Assembly: GCA_018830285.1 (NCBI GenBank)
Contig: JAHJSB010000051.1
Location: forward strand, 1 to 44,740
Length of the DNA stretch: 44,740 bases
Origin: Alphaproteobacteria bacterium
Lineage (GTDB): Bacteria; Pseudomonadota; Alphaproteobacteria; Caulobacterales; Hyphomonadaceae
Direction of reading: 5' to 3'
The notes beneath the pieces are model-generated. The model saw only the letters and a list, made by a program, of their open reading frames with translations, did not search any database and was not told the origin of the DNA. This document shows, piece after piece, positions 1 through 8,589 of this stretch (position 1 is the first letter of the stretch; every line of letters starts with the position of its first letter). The translations under genes were made by a program, and so were the position numbers.

Positions 1-3
1 AGG

Positions 4-780
4 ATGGTAAAAACAATTGAAGGCTCGCTCGCAGCGCCCCGTACGCCGAGCATAGACGCTGACGAAGTCGCCAAGTTTTCGGCCATGGCCGCTGACTGGT
101 GGAACCCCACAGGCAAGTTCAAACCCCTGCACCGGTTCAACCCCGTCCGGCTGAAGTTCATCCGGGACACTGCAGAAGCCCATTTCGCGATGACGGCAGG
201 ACAAACCAAGCCGCTCGAAGGCCTGCGCCTGCTCGATATCGGGTGTGGGGGCGGCCTCGTGTGCGAACCCATGGCCCGCCTCGGTGCCAGGGTGACGGGG
301 GTGGATGCGTCCGAAGCCAATATCAAGACCGCACTGACCCATGCGCGGGAACAAGCCTTGGACATAGACTATCGTGCTGGCACCGCCGAAGGGCTGATCG
401 ACTCAGGTGAGGCCCCTTTCGACATCGTCCTTAACCTGGAAGTCGTCGAGCATGTGGCCGACGCGCATCAGTTCCTGATAGATTCCGCAAGCCTCGTACG
501 CCCCGGCGGCCTCATGATCGTGGCGAGCCTCAACCGCACGCCCAAGGCGCTCGCCACGGCTGTGATCGGCGCGGAATACATTCTCGGATGGTTGCCACGC
601 GGTACGCATGACTGGTCGAAATTCGTCACACCGGAAGAAGTGCGCACCGCGCTGCAGGCAGCCGGGATGCGACCTGCCCCTCCAATCGGTGTGTCCTACA
701 AACCCCTCTCTAGTTCGTGGGCGCTATCCCACGACACGGCTGTCAATTTCATGGTTGTCTCGACGAGGCCTGCCACATGA
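4..780 (+). CDS. ubiG: UbiG, ubiquinone biosynthesis O-methyltransferase
   Basis: This 258-residue class I SAM-dependent methyltransferase carries out the two O-methylations of ubiquinone synthesis, at the polyprenyl-catechol and the demethylubiquinol steps, at the inner face of the membrane. Seen: the UbiG N-terminal signature around residues 20-50 (DEVAKFSAMAADWW, then GKFKPLHRFNPVRL), the SAM-binding glycine loop LLDIGCGGG near residue 78, the acidic VDAS motif, and LEVVEH near 145. Length is normal for the family. The start at base 4 is the only plausible one; only AGG of a possible ribosome site is inside the window, so upstream context is missing. Its stop overlaps the start of the next gene as ATGA, which suggests translational coupling. 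Confidence 0.95.
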   Translation: MVKTIEGSLAAPRTPSIDADEVAKFSAMAADWWNPTGKFKPLHRFNPVRLKFIRDTAEAHFAMTAGQTKPLEGLRLLDIGCGGGLVCEPMARLGARVTGVDASEANIKTALTHAREQALDIDYRAGTAEGLIDSGEAPFDIVLNLEVVEHVADAHQFLIDSASLVRPGGLMIVASLNRTPKALATAVIGAEYILGWLPRGTHDWSKFVTPEEVRTALQAAGMRPAPPIGVSYKPLSSSWALSHDTAVNFMVVSTRPAT

Positions 781-1391
781 GCGCGCTTCCTGCTCCGACG
801 GACGTACTCGATTTCTGGATTGGCGAAGCAAGAACGTCCGCCGAGGCGGCGACGTCCAAAAACAAGATGTGGTTTGCCAAGTCAGCGACGATCGACTCCG
901 ACATTCGCAAGAAGTTCCTGTCGTTGCTCGAGACGCTGGCGGCCGGCCCCTTGGCCGACGAATGGTCTGGGCGCGGCGCGCGGGAACGGCTGGCCGCAAT
1001 CATTGTGCTGGACCAGTTCAGCCGAAACCTGTTTCGCGATAGCCCGCGCGCGTTTTCACAGGATGCGCTGGCCCTTCGCCTGTGCAAGGCAGGATTGTCC
1101 CGTCGCGAGGACCTGACTCTCAGCGAAGCCGAACGCATCTTCTTCTATCTGCCCCTCGAACATTCAGAAGATATCGGCGACCAGACCCGCGCCGTCGAAA
1201 TGTTTTCAGCGCTGCGTAAAGATGCTCGCAGCGATTTCAGGAAACTGACGGAGAGCACGCTCGAATACGCCTATGCGCACAAGGCGGTAATCGAACAATT
1301 CGGTCGCTTCCCCCACCGTAACGAGGTTCTGGCCAGGGCCTCCACTCCAGAGGAATTTGCCTACCTCGCCAAGCCAGGAAGCGGCTTCTAG
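777..1391 (+). CDS. DUF924 family protein
   Basis: This 204-residue protein belongs to the DUF924 family, which has TPR-like helical structure and no established function. Seen: the family's start VLDFWIGE, the WF pair (KMWFAKS), the conserved LDQFSRNLFRDSPRAFSQD block around residues 75-95, FFYLPLEHSED, and the end FGRFPHRNEVLARASTPEE. The start chosen is the ATG at 777, which overlaps the ubiG stop by four bases; the longer frame from 717 lies wholly inside ubiG. At the 3' end its TAG stop shares the bases CTAG with the stop of the convergent transporter gene. Co-transcription with ubiG is likely; a role in quinone metabolism is not implied by the family. Confidence 0.9.
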   Translation: MSALPAPTDVLDFWIGEARTSAEAATSKNKMWFAKSATIDSDIRKKFLSLLETLAAGPLADEWSGRGARERLAAIIVLDQFSRNLFRDSPRAFSQDALALRLCKAGLSRREDLTLSEAERIFFYLPLEHSEDIGDQTRAVEMFSALRKDARSDFRKLTESTLEYAYAHKAVIEQFGRFPHRNEVLARASTPEEFAYLAKPGSGF

Positions 1392-2758
1392 TCGAGCGTC
1401 TGGGGCCCGCGAGGGTCAAGGCTCTTGGCCACGTCCATCTGCATCGCGCGAGACAAGGGGTAGGTCCAGGATGCGTACGATGCGCCAAGATACAGCGCCC
1501 CCGGCAGCAGGCAGAAGATCATCAGCAATCCGTTGATCGCTTCGGGCGTATTCGGCTCGCCCGGATGGAACCCTGCCAACTGGCCCACCATCAGGTACCC
1601 GACGCCAAAAGCCAGGCTCGAGCCGATCTTGTAGGCGCTGGTCAGGATCGAATAATAGATGCCGGCGCGGTTTTCTCCGGTCCTTGCTGTATGCCATTCG
1701 ACCACATCTGCCGTCATGGATCTTGTCAGAATAATCGGCGCGCTGAACGCGGCACCGTTGATCACGGCCCCGACAAGCAGGGGCCAGAATCCGCCGACCT
1801 GTCCGAAAAAGAAGTAGAGGATATAGCTGAGCGCCGACATCATCGTCGCCGCACGAAAGGCAACATTCTTTTCCGTTCGCTTCGCCAGCAACAACCAGAG
1901 CGGCATGGCCGCAACGGCCGCGATAAAGAAGATCATCAGGATCAGGCTGGATTGGCCGCCCGTCAGCCCAAACACGTATTCGGCGACAAAAAGGTAATTC
2001 GCGGCGGTGACCGCGATGGCTGTCCCGGCCAGCAATTCCATCGCGAGTAAACGGCCGAACATCTGGTTCTTCAAGGCGGCCAGAATGGGCTTCAGTTCGA
2101 ATTTCATGGCATGCCCCTGGTCGCCCGGCACGGGCCGGTCCGGCACGAAGAAGAAGGACAGGGCGCCCGCCACGGGCAAGGAAACAAGCAGAACGGCGCC
2201 CATCACGGCAACCTGCCCGAAACGATCGAGTTCGAACCCGAACAATGGCAACAGTGCCGGCAGCGCCAGTAGCGTGAGCATGGACAGCGTGCTCACGATC
2301 TCTGGCCACAGGAACAGGCGGGAGCGTTCATCGTACGTCGTTGCGATGGCCGGCACCCATGCGGAACGTGATGTCTGCAGCAGCGTAAACCCGACATAGA
2401 ATAGCAGCATCCATCCGACAAAATAGGCTGGGCCAACCCCTGTACGCGGCGGCATGTAGATAAAATAAGTCGCGACTGCGAGCAGCGGTATGCTCAGTAG
2501 GATCCAGTGACGCACCCGGCCCAACGGACTGCGGTAGCGATCCACGAGATAGCCCATCACGGGATCTGTGAAGACGTCCCAGAACCGCAACAACATGAAC
2601 AGGAGGCCTGTCATTTCGAGACCTAGCCCGACCTCATTGGCATAGAGCGGCGACAGGTATACCGCCAGCGGCAGGCCGACACCTGCAAGCGGAATACTCA
2701 GGCTCGAGAAAGCGAGTACACGCGGAAGCGAGAGGCGCTGTGATGTCTGTTCTGTCAT
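1388..2758 (-). CDS. MFS transporter of the GPH (glycoside-pentoside-hexuronide:cation symporter) type
   Basis: This 456-residue protein has about twelve hydrophobic segments. Near residues 50-85 it carries the MelB/GPH signature: RFWDVFTDPVMGYLVDR followed by SPLGRVRHWIL, where the Asp residues correspond to the cation-site region of that family. Expected role is sodium- or proton-coupled uptake of a sugar, sugar conjugate or similar solute across the inner membrane; the substrate cannot be read from the sequence, and no sugar catabolic gene is adjacent. The start chosen is the ATG at 2758 (MTEQTSQ). An in-frame TTG at 2779 would add seven residues but has no better ribosome site. The gene converges on the DUF924 gene with a four-base CTAG overlap of stop codons. 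Confidence 0.85.
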   Translation of the reverse strand: MTEQTSQRLSLPRVLAFSSLSIPLAGVGLPLAVYLSPLYANEVGLGLEMTGLLFMLLRFWDVFTDPVMGYLVDRYRSPLGRVRHWILLSIPLLAVATYFIYMPPRTGVGPAYFVGWMLLFYVGFTLLQTSRSAWVPAIATTYDERSRLFLWPEIVSTLSMLTLLALPALLPLFGFELDRFGQVAVMGAVLLVSLPVAGALSFFFVPDRPVPGDQGHAMKFELKPILAALKNQMFGRLLAMELLAGTAIAVTAANYLFVAEYVFGLTGGQSSLILMIFFIAAVAAMPLWLLLAKRTEKNVAFRAATMMSALSYILYFFFGQVGGFWPLLVGAVINGAAFSAPIILTRSMTADVVEWHTARTGENRAGIYYSILTSAYKIGSSLAFGVGYLMVGQLAGFHPGEPNTPEAINGLLMIFCLLPGALYLGASYASWTYPLSRAMQMDVAKSLDPRGPQTLD

Positions 2759-2877
2759 TAAATCAGACTGCCCACGCAAATCGTGACGGCCAAGTCATTT
2801 TTTTACGTCGCAACGTCTTGACGGGCGCGGCCTGAGCCGCAACCGTCCGTTTCAAAATTAACAGGGGCAGGCTGACC

Positions 2878-4371
2878 ATGCTGAAAAAGCTGATCTTTGG
2901 CGCGCTGGGACTGATCGTCCTGATCGTCGGAATTATTCTCGTTCGGACATTCTCTTATGGTGGTGAACCCGTCGGCCAGCGTGTCGAGTTGCCTGATACC
3001 CCCACTATTTCCGCAGATTCGGCGGCGCAGCACCTGTCAGAAATCATCCAGTTCAAAACGATCACATTGTCCGGCGGCGACCCCCGCCCGGGCCAGGACG
3101 GCGAATGGCTCGCACTTCATGAATGGCTCGCAGATACTTATCCGGCTGCCCACGCCGCCATGACACGCGAAATCGTCCCCGGCACATTGACGCTTCTCTA
3201 CACGTGGCAAGGCAGCGACCCAGCGCTGAAACCGATCCTGCTGATGGCCCACCAGGACGTCGTGCCTGTGAATATGGGCACCGAATCCGACTGGACCGGC
3301 GCGCCCTTCGCTGGTGAGATCTTGGACGGCTATATCTATGGTCGCGGCGCGATCGACGACAAGGGCAACCTTGTCGGCCTGATGGAAGCTGCCGACGCCC
3401 TTGCGGCCTCGGGCTTCCAGCCGAAGCGCACCGTACTCTTCATGTTCGGGCATGACGAAGAAGTGCTGGGCTCTGGCGCACAAGCCGGAATCGCCCTGCT
3501 TAAGTCACGCGGCGTCGAGCCTGAAATGGCGCTCGACGAAGGCTTCATGGTCATCGATCCCTCGCCACTCACCGGCAAGCCGATGGGCATTATCGGGATC
3601 TCCGAAAAAGGCTATGTCACCGTGAATGTCACGGCAGTCGCGCAAGGTGGGCATTCGTCGACCCCGCCCCGGAACTCCGCAAACGTCAATCTCGCGCGGG
3701 CAATCCTGGCTCTCGAAGAGAACCAGATGCCTGCCGATTTCAACAAGCCGCCGATCTCCGACCTGTTTCGCGCTGCCGGCAAGGACATGCCCTTTGCCCA
3801 GCGGATGGCGATGGCGAACCTCTGGCTGTTCCAGGGGATAGTCGAATCGTCCCTCGCCGATAACGCCGCCGGCAATGCTATGGTCCGAACGACCACTGCC
3901 CCAACCATGCTGCGCGGATCTGCCAAGGAAAACGTCCTGCCTCAGCGCGCCGTTGCGACGGTAAACTTCCGTGTACATCCCAACGACACACCAGACAGCG
4001 TGATCCAGCATGTAAAGGATGTCACGGCGGGCATTGAGGGGATTGAAGTCGAAACAGGCGGAGACGGCATCAACAGTCCTGCCTCGCCCGTCTCGCCGAC
4101 CGACAACCGCGCCTATGCCGTACTGGCCAGCGTTGCCGAGGACGCAGGCAATGGCGCACCTGCCGCGCCGGGCCTTGTGCTGGGCGCCACGGATTCGCGC
4201 TATGCGGCAGCGATCACCAGCAATATCTACCGGTTTGCCCCGTCCGTCCTCTCGCCGGCCGACCTGACAGGTTTCCATGGCACGAACGAGCGCATCTCCA
4301 TCGAGAACATGGGGCGACTATCCAAAGGCTATGCCCAGATCATCCTCGGCATGGACGGCCCGGACCAATAG
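2878..4371 (+). CDS. M20 family metallopeptidase, membrane-anchored (carboxypeptidase S-like)
   Basis: This 497-residue protein has a hydrophobic N-terminal helix (residues 4-22) that looks like an uncleaved anchor, placing the enzyme in the periplasm. The M20 di-zinc core is intact by eye: His125 in MAHQDVV, bridging Asp160 in GRGAIDDKG, general-base Glu194 and metal-binding Glu195 in GHDEEVLG, Asp439 in ATDSR, and His467 in FHGTNER. The dimerisation domain (GGHSSTPP) lies between. This arrangement matches the Gly-X carboxypeptidase/CPS1 branch, which cleaves peptides or N-acyl amino acids; the actual substrate is unknown. The gene stands alone between divergent and convergent neighbours. 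A hairpin includes its stop codon (see separate entry). Confidence 0.9.
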   Translation: MLKKLIFGALGLIVLIVGIILVRTFSYGGEPVGQRVELPDTPTISADSAAQHLSEIIQFKTITLSGGDPRPGQDGEWLALHEWLADTYPAAHAAMTREIVPGTLTLLYTWQGSDPALKPILLMAHQDVVPVNMGTESDWTGAPFAGEILDGYIYGRGAIDDKGNLVGLMEAADALAASGFQPKRTVLFMFGHDEEVLGSGAQAGIALLKSRGVEPEMALDEGFMVIDPSPLTGKPMGIIGISEKGYVTVNVTAVAQGGHSSTPPRNSANVNLARAILALEENQMPADFNKPPISDLFRAAGKDMPFAQRMAMANLWLFQGIVESSLADNAAGNAMVRTTTAPTMLRGSAKENVLPQRAVATVNFRVHPNDTPDSVIQHVKDVTAGIEGIEVETGGDGINSPASPVSPTDNRAYAVLASVAEDAGNGAPAAPGLVLGATDSRYAAAITSNIYRFAPSVLSPADLTGFHGTNERISIENMGRLSKGYAQIILGMDGPDQ

Positions 4372-4378
4372 TCCGGGC
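4358..4378. terminator. possible hairpin terminator at M20 peptidase / hslO junction
   Basis: Arms GCCCGGAC (4358-4365) and GTCCGGGC (4371-4378) are perfect complements around a five-base loop that holds the TAG stop of the peptidase gene. No T-run follows on either strand, so intrinsic termination is uncertain. The position between two convergent genes 23 bases apart makes some role in ending transcription plausible. Confidence 0.35.
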
Positions 4379-4394
4379 GTCCCGTGTGGGCTGA

Positions 4395-5327
4395 CTAGCT
4401 GACCGGGCCGGTGACCTTATCGATCGGCACGACATAGTGACGCGCGCAGAACTGACAGTCGATCACCAGGGTTCCGTCCGGTTCGACCATCTCGCGCAAG
4501 GCGTCGTCAGGCATGGACTCGAGGGTACCGATCAGGCGCTCCTCGTTGCATGTGCAGCGGTCAGCGAGACCCACCCGATCCTCCATCCGCACACCCTGTT
4601 CGTGGAACAAACGGAACAGGAGGTCGGGCACAGCAAGATCGGGATCGACAAGCTCGGCATCGCTCAGCGTACCGAAAAAGGCCTCGGCTTCACGCCACAC
4701 TTCTGATGTATCGCCGCGCGCCTCATCGGCCGCTATGCGTTGAACCATCATGCCGCCGGACACCCAGATCGGCGCTTCGCCTTTTCGGTCAAGCTCGGCA
4801 ACGGCCAGCTTGATGCGGCTAGGCACTTGCTCGGATTGCGTAAAATAGTCTTCGGCGCATTCCGACAGCGTGCCTTTTTCCAGCGGCACGACGCCCTGGT
4901 AAGGCGCGACGGAAGGATCGTCCTGGATCAGGATAAGGGCTAGCCGCCCGCTCGGTCCGAACAGTTGCGGCATGTGCGGGGCAGCGCCCTTGTTGACCTT
5001 TTCGAGATGGGCCCAGCGATCAGCGTCAAACTTGGCATAGCCGCGCATGCCTCCATCGGTTCGATATTCGCCGACCAGCATCGATACCGGTCCATCGCCT
5101 TCGGCCTGAACAAGGATCCGCCCCTCGAATTTCAACGAGGCACCGACCATCGCGGCCAGGGTTACAGCCTCGCCCAGGATACGGGCGAGATGTGGCGGAT
5201 AGTTGTGACGGTGCAGGATCGGCGACAGGCTGGCTGCACCCATGCGCACGGCCCGACCACGCACGGGGCGCTGGTCGATCTGGAAATTGACGACAAAGTC
5301 ACTGTCGGGGCGGGCAATTTCGGACAT
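4395..5327 (-). CDS. hslO: Hsp33 redox-regulated molecular chaperone
   Basis: Hsp33 is a cytoplasmic holdase that is switched on by oxidation when its zinc-bound cysteines form disulfides and the linker unfolds. Seen: 310 residues with the C-terminal zinc site as C258-x-C260 (DRCTCNEE) and C291-x-x-C294 (CQFCARHY), the canonical CxC/CxxC spacing. The N-terminal domain contains GEAVTLAAMVGASLKFEGRI and LVGEYRTDGGMRGYA, both typical of the family. In many alphaproteobacteria hslO follows argD-argF (family knowledge). Here it lies downstream of argF on the same strand, but a radical SAM gene and a small membrane protein gene come between. Confidence 0.95.
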   Translation of the reverse strand: MSEIARPDSDFVVNFQIDQRPVRGRAVRMGAASLSPILHRHNYPPHLARILGEAVTLAAMVGASLKFEGRILVQAEGDGPVSMLVGEYRTDGGMRGYAKFDADRWAHLEKVNKGAAPHMPQLFGPSGRLALILIQDDPSVAPYQGVVPLEKGTLSECAEDYFTQSEQVPSRIKLAVAELDRKGEAPIWVSGGMMVQRIAADEARGDTSEVWREAEAFFGTLSDAELVDPDLAVPDLLFRLFHEQGVRMEDRVGLADRCTCNEERLIGTLESMPDDALREMVEPDGTLVIDCQFCARHYVVPIDKVTGPVS

Positions 5328-5424
5328 GGTTTGGCTTTCGGACGGGCGTGTGAAGGCCCCATGTGGCAGTCCGAACCCCTATCGACAAGGGCTGCATGCA
5401 AGTGCGATCTGCACCGGCTGCAAA

Positions 5425-5583
5425 TCAGCTGGCCCCGAAAAGCGCGATGACGGCAAAACCAACGACAGCCAAGACGATGCCGCCAACCAGGACCCAGATA
5501 AGTCCTGGCATGCGCTGGGCTTGCCGGGCGTCCTCAGTGTTGATTTCCTGGCTTTCGCCGCTGTGTGTGTTGTTCTCGTTCAT
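5425..5583 (-). CDS. small single-pass membrane protein, unknown function
   Basis: This is a 52-residue product with a polar, acidic first half (MNENNTHSGESQEINTED) and one strong membrane helix near the C-terminus (LIWVLVGGIVLAVVGFAVIA). The start at 5583 was chosen because an AGGAG lies seven bases upstream; the open frame runs further up without a comparable ribosome site. I do not recognise the family. It sits between the radical SAM gene (55 bases upstream) and hslO (97 bases downstream) on one strand, so it is probably read from the same transcript. A small tail-anchored protein is a description of shape only, not of function. Confidence 0.6.
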   Translation of the reverse strand: MNENNTHSGESQEINTEDARQAQRMPGLIWVLVGGIVLAVVGFAVIALFGAS

Positions 5584-5638
5584 CAAAATGCTCCTGCAAC
5601 CACAGCGCATGATAAACAAAATTGTTCCGTATTATCGG

Positions 5639-6586
5639 TCAGGCCGAGCAGCTGCCTCCGCCCAAGACGCAGAAGGTGGCGCACCAGGCATGATTGAGAC
5701 GCACAGGTTCGGCCGTCGCTTCAGCCAGCGTCATGCCGAGTTCAAACGCAGGATCGTCCACTAGCAGCGTGCACGCCGTGACAGAGGCCCGCGTCGCACC
5801 CTTGCGGCGAATGACCATGCGTTGACTGGCGCACATGATGTCGGCCGGGTTCTTGCCGAGAATCTGCCAACAAGCCGTCGTGATTTCTGGCGGGTCGTCG
5901 CGGGCGATCATTTCCGGGAACAAGACGAGCTGTGATGGATCGGATGGATCGAGCCTAAGCCCGAGGCGCGTCGCCAGCAGGCCATAAGCGGTCCGCGCAT
6001 CGGTGTCATCCTCGTGAAGGGACTGCCGTCCGGCGAGCGCGACCTGAATGCCCTGCCCTGCCAGCCATGCGAGCCCCTTGCTGGCTTCGGCAAAGGCGCC
6101 GTCGCCGCGCTCGGCGTCGTGCAGGGCCCTGTCATGGGAATCGAGCGAGATGCGCAAAACCATCCGGTCGCCGAAGCGGGCATGCAGGGCCTCGATACCA
6201 GACTGGATACGTGGTCGCATCATTGGACGCATGGCATTCGTCAGCAATAGCAGGCGATGGCCACGCTCCAGGACTGCTTCAATGATCAGCAGGATATCCG
6301 GGCACATGAAGGGTTCGCCACCTGTGATGCCAATTTCCTTGGGGCCTTCACCAAGCGCGTCGATCTCGTCAAGGAAAGGCGTCACGTCTGACAGCTTGAG
6401 ATAGACCAGCCGGTCGTTCGAGGGCGAACTCAGGATGTAACAGTTCGCGCATTCGATATTGCAGAGCGTCCCGGTATTCAGCCACAGCGTCTTCAAGCCA
6501 CGCCAGTCGACGCTCGCGCGGGCCTCACCCTTGGCGGTTATGTGCGGATCGGCGAACTTCTCGCGAGGAAAGACAGTGTGAGGCAT
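5639..6586 (-). CDS. radical SAM protein with C-terminal cysteine cluster
   Basis: This 315-residue protein has the radical SAM CxxxCxxC motif at C42/C46/C49 (CNIECANCY), which binds the SAM-cleaving 4Fe-4S cluster, followed by a GITGGEPFMCPD block and LLTNAMRP. The C-terminal third holds six further cysteines at about 239, 252, 272, 302, 306 and 313, ending in CVLGGGSCSA. Such a set could ligate auxiliary Fe-S clusters as in SPASM/twitch proteins; that is an inference from spacing, not an identified domain. The substrate is unknown, and no short precursor peptide gene with an obvious core is beside it except the 52-residue membrane protein downstream. It lies between argF and hslO on the same strand. 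Confidence 0.8.
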   Translation of the reverse strand: MPHTVFPREKFADPHITAKGEARASVDWRGLKTLWLNTGTLCNIECANCYILSSPSNDRLVYLKLSDVTPFLDEIDALGEGPKEIGITGGEPFMCPDILLIIEAVLERGHRLLLLTNAMRPMMRPRIQSGIEALHARFGDRMVLRISLDSHDRALHDAERGDGAFAEASKGLAWLAGQGIQVALAGRQSLHEDDTDARTAYGLLATRLGLRLDPSDPSQLVLFPEMIARDDPPEITTACWQILGKNPADIMCASQRMVIRRKGATRASVTACTLLVDDPAFELGMTLAEATAEPVRLNHAWCATFCVLGGGSCSA

Positions 6587-6657
6587 CGGGTCTGTCTAGC
6601 CGCAGCCGACGCCACAGCGCCAGCCGTTTCGCGCATAAGTGATCGCGCGTGAAGCGG

Positions 6658-7596
6658 CTATTTATCGAGGCACCAGCGTAGGATCGCCTTCTGGGCGTGG
6701 AGGCGATTCTCGGCCTCGTCCCAAACCAGCGATTGCGGCCCGTCAATGATCTCGGCATCCACTTCCTCGCCGCGGTGGGCTGGCAGGCAATGAAGGAATT
6801 TCGCACCGCCAGCGGCAAGCTCCATCAGGTCTTCGGTAACGGCAAAAGGTTCGAGGGCCTCCAGGCGGCGCTCGGCATCCTGGTCACCCATGGAGACGAA
6901 CGTGTCGGCAATCACGACATCAGCCCCGGCGACAGCTTCTTCGGCCGTTTCGTAGAGATCGACGCGCCCCTGCAGCTCGCGGGCGATATCGACGTCTTCC
7001 TCGTCCGGGGCGAAGCGCGGCGGCGTGCCGACGGCGAGGGTGAATCCGAACTTGGCGGCGGCATGGATGAAACTGGCGCAGACATTGTTACCGTCGCCGA
7101 CCCAGGCGATGCGGGCGCCACGCAGGGTGAGTCCGTTTTCCTCAAGCGTCTGCAGGTCGGCCATGATCTGGCAGGGATGAGAGCGGTCCGTCAGGCCATT
7201 GATCACCGGCACGCTGGCAAACGCGGCAAAGGTTTCGACATCGCTGTGGTCATTGGCGCGAATCATCACAGCGTCGACATAGCGCGACAGTACGCGCGCG
7301 GTATCTTCAATTGTCTCGCCGCGGCCCAGCTGCATATCACTGCTGGTGGCGGTGATCGAAGAGCCGCCAAGCTGGCGCATCGCCATGTCGAAGGAAAAGC
7401 GGGTCCGCGTGGATGACTTCTCGAAGATCATCGCCAGCGTGTGGCCTTCCAGCGGCGCGCCGGTATCGACCCGGCCTTTTGGCCAGCCAGCCCGCGCCTT
7501 CTTGGCGCGGTGGGCCTCGTCGAGGATTGAACGCAACTCAGCCGAATCCAGGTGCCAGATGTCGAGGAAATGGCGCGGGGCCGAGGATGTATGCAT
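6658..7596 (-). CDS. argF: ornithine carbamoyltransferase
   Basis: This enzyme transfers the carbamoyl group from carbamoyl phosphate to ornithine to give citrulline in arginine synthesis. Seen in the 312-residue product: the carbamoyl phosphate loop [10 protein letters not shown] near residue 61, the [12 protein letters not shown] block near 138, the ornithine-side motif around MGDQDAE, and the [15 protein letters not shown] signature carrying the active-site Cys near 270. Length is normal. The ATG at 7596 starts with [13 protein letters not shown], a usual beginning. The partner argD lies on the same strand but 5.5 kb upstream, so argF is expected to have its own promoter in 7597-7790, the same spacer that carries two Fur-like boxes reading the other way. 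Confidence 0.97.
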   Translation of the reverse strand: MHTSSAPRHFLDIWHLDSAELRSILDEAHRAKKARAGWPKGRVDTGAPLEGHTLAMIFEKSSTRTRFSFDMAMRQLGGSSITATSSDMQLGRGETIEDTARVLSRYVDAVMIRANDHSDVETFAAFASVPVINGLTDRSHPCQIMADLQTLEENGLTLRGARIAWVGDGNNVCASFIHAAAKFGFTLAVGTPPRFAPDEEDVDIARELQGRVDLYETAEEAVAGADVVIADTFVSMGDQDAERRLEALEPFAVTEDLMELAAGGAKFLHCLPAHRGEEVDAEIIDGPQSLVWDEAENRLHAQKAILRWCLDK

Positions 7597-7704
7597 GCGG
7601 GGGCGCTCCCGTTGGAAAAAGAAGCGCGGGAGATAGCGCGTTTCGTGGCTAAGCGCCAGTAAAGCGCCCGTTGAGGTAAGCTGGGCGTTACATTTCTGCC
7701 ATTA

Positions 7705-7723
7705 TTTGCGAATGACTTGCAAG
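7705..7723 (+). promoter_or_regulatory. Fur-like box 1
   Basis: The 19-mer TTTGCGAATGACTTGCAAG is an imperfect palindrome centred on 7714; six of nine base pairs match. Size and the GAATGA core resemble sites of the Fur family (Fur, Mur, Irr). Its centre lies 43 bases, close to four helical turns, from the centre of a second box. Confidence 0.4.
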
Positions 7724-7747
7724 AGCGCAAGCCTTGTGCCAGTTTGT

Positions 7748-7766
7748 TTTGAGAATGAGTCGCAAA
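7748..7766 (+). promoter_or_regulatory. Fur-like box 2
   Basis: The 19-mer TTTGAGAATGAGTCGCAAA is centred on 7757 with seven of nine pairs matching, the better of the two boxes. It ends 24 bases before the start codon of the small gene at 7791 and would cover a promoter or leader of that gene. Which member of the Fur superfamily, if any, binds here is not known. Confidence 0.45.
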
Positions 7767-7790
7767 TTGATTGGTCGGAGGTCTTGAACA

Positions 7791-7982
7791 ATGTGCATAC
7801 CCATGGATGACACCGCGATGCTGTGCTGGTTGAAACAACAGGTACGGGTGCTGGAAGCCTGGCGCGAGGAACTCGCCTGCCGTTCAGAGATCGATATCGC
7901 GACCGTGACCCGTCTGGAGCGGCACTACGCTTGGCTGACGTCGGAGATCATGCGGCTCGAAATGCCTCGTCGCGCCGCCTGA
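7791..7982 (+). CDS. small unrecognised protein behind Fur-like boxes
   Basis: This 63-residue protein has no recognised domain. It is predicted to be mostly helical and amphipathic: LCWLKQQVRVLEAWREEL, then VTRLERHYAWLTSEIMRLE, with three Cys (positions 2, 12 and 29) and a basic end (RRAA). The coding call rests on a clean ribosome site, GGAGG at 7777-7781 nine bases before the ATG at 7791, and on two palindromes in its leader. A second in-frame ATG at 7803 is possible but is less well spaced. A GC-rich hairpin (7989-8006) lies just after the stop, without a T-run. Placement behind Fur-like sites hints at metal-dependent expression. Confidence 0.6.
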   Translation: MCIPMDDTAMLCWLKQQVRVLEAWREELACRSEIDIATVTRLERHYAWLTSEIMRLEMPRRAA

Positions 7983-8108
7983 ACTCCGCCCGTGCCGCGG
8001 CGCGGGAACGGGACGTGCGTTTCCTCCCAGGCGCCTTGTCCCGCGTCGCGGCGCCTCTCTATTGTATTCACTGACGAAGGATCGCCTGTTTCCTCCAGTG
8101 CGGATGCC

Positions 8109-8363
8109 TCAGGCCCGCTTCAAGACCCGGACGACGAGCAGAAGGAGTATGGCACCAATCGTGGCGTGGATAATGGCCCCTATAATGCCCGTACCAAGGC
8201 TCACATTCAGGGCGGGGAAGAGGTAGCCGGCGATGAAGGCGCCGACGATGCCAATCACGATATTGCCGACAATGCCGAAACCGAACCCCTTCACAATGAG
8301 TCCGGCCAGCCAGCCGGCGACAGCGCCGATCAATAGAAAAACAATAAGGCTTTCAAGGGTCAT
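8109..8363 (-). CDS. GlsB/YeaQ/YmgE family (transglycosylase-associated) membrane protein
   Basis: This 84-residue, glycine-rich hydrophobic protein has about three membrane helices. Seen: GAVAGWLAGLIVKG, the family pattern near the start, then GIVGNIVIGIVGAFIAGYLF and a last helix GAILLLLVVRVLKR. Members are small inner-membrane proteins often linked to general stress, without a proven biochemical activity. The start at 8363 was chosen because GAGGAA lies about eight bases upstream; the longer frame (MCSLTIARKRK) lacks this. The gene converges on the small gene ending at 7982, with 126 bases between them in which I see no T-tailed terminator. Confidence 0.85.
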   Translation of the reverse strand: MTLESLIVFLLIGAVAGWLAGLIVKGFGFGIVGNIVIGIVGAFIAGYLFPALNVSLGTGIIGAIIHATIGAILLLLVVRVLKRA

Positions 8364-8589
8364 TTTGCGTTTCCTCGCTATTGTTAGGCTGCACATGCGG
8401 CCATTTCGTTATGGAGCGTGACATCCTAGGCGCCTTTCGCCCTGCACGCCATCACGACCAAACGCAGGCCGGCTTATTGCTCCGGTCGCTTCAGCGCCGC
8501 CCACATCTCTCCACTGGCGAAGGCCCCCGGTTTGCCCTATGTGACGGGCAAGCCCACCGGCCCCTCTAATTTCAGGAGAGACAGGACTA

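Noticed and set aside
7989..8006. GC-rich hairpin after the 63-residue gene as a terminator
   Set aside because: Eight pairs form, but there is no T-run on either strand, so it is not listed as a terminator.
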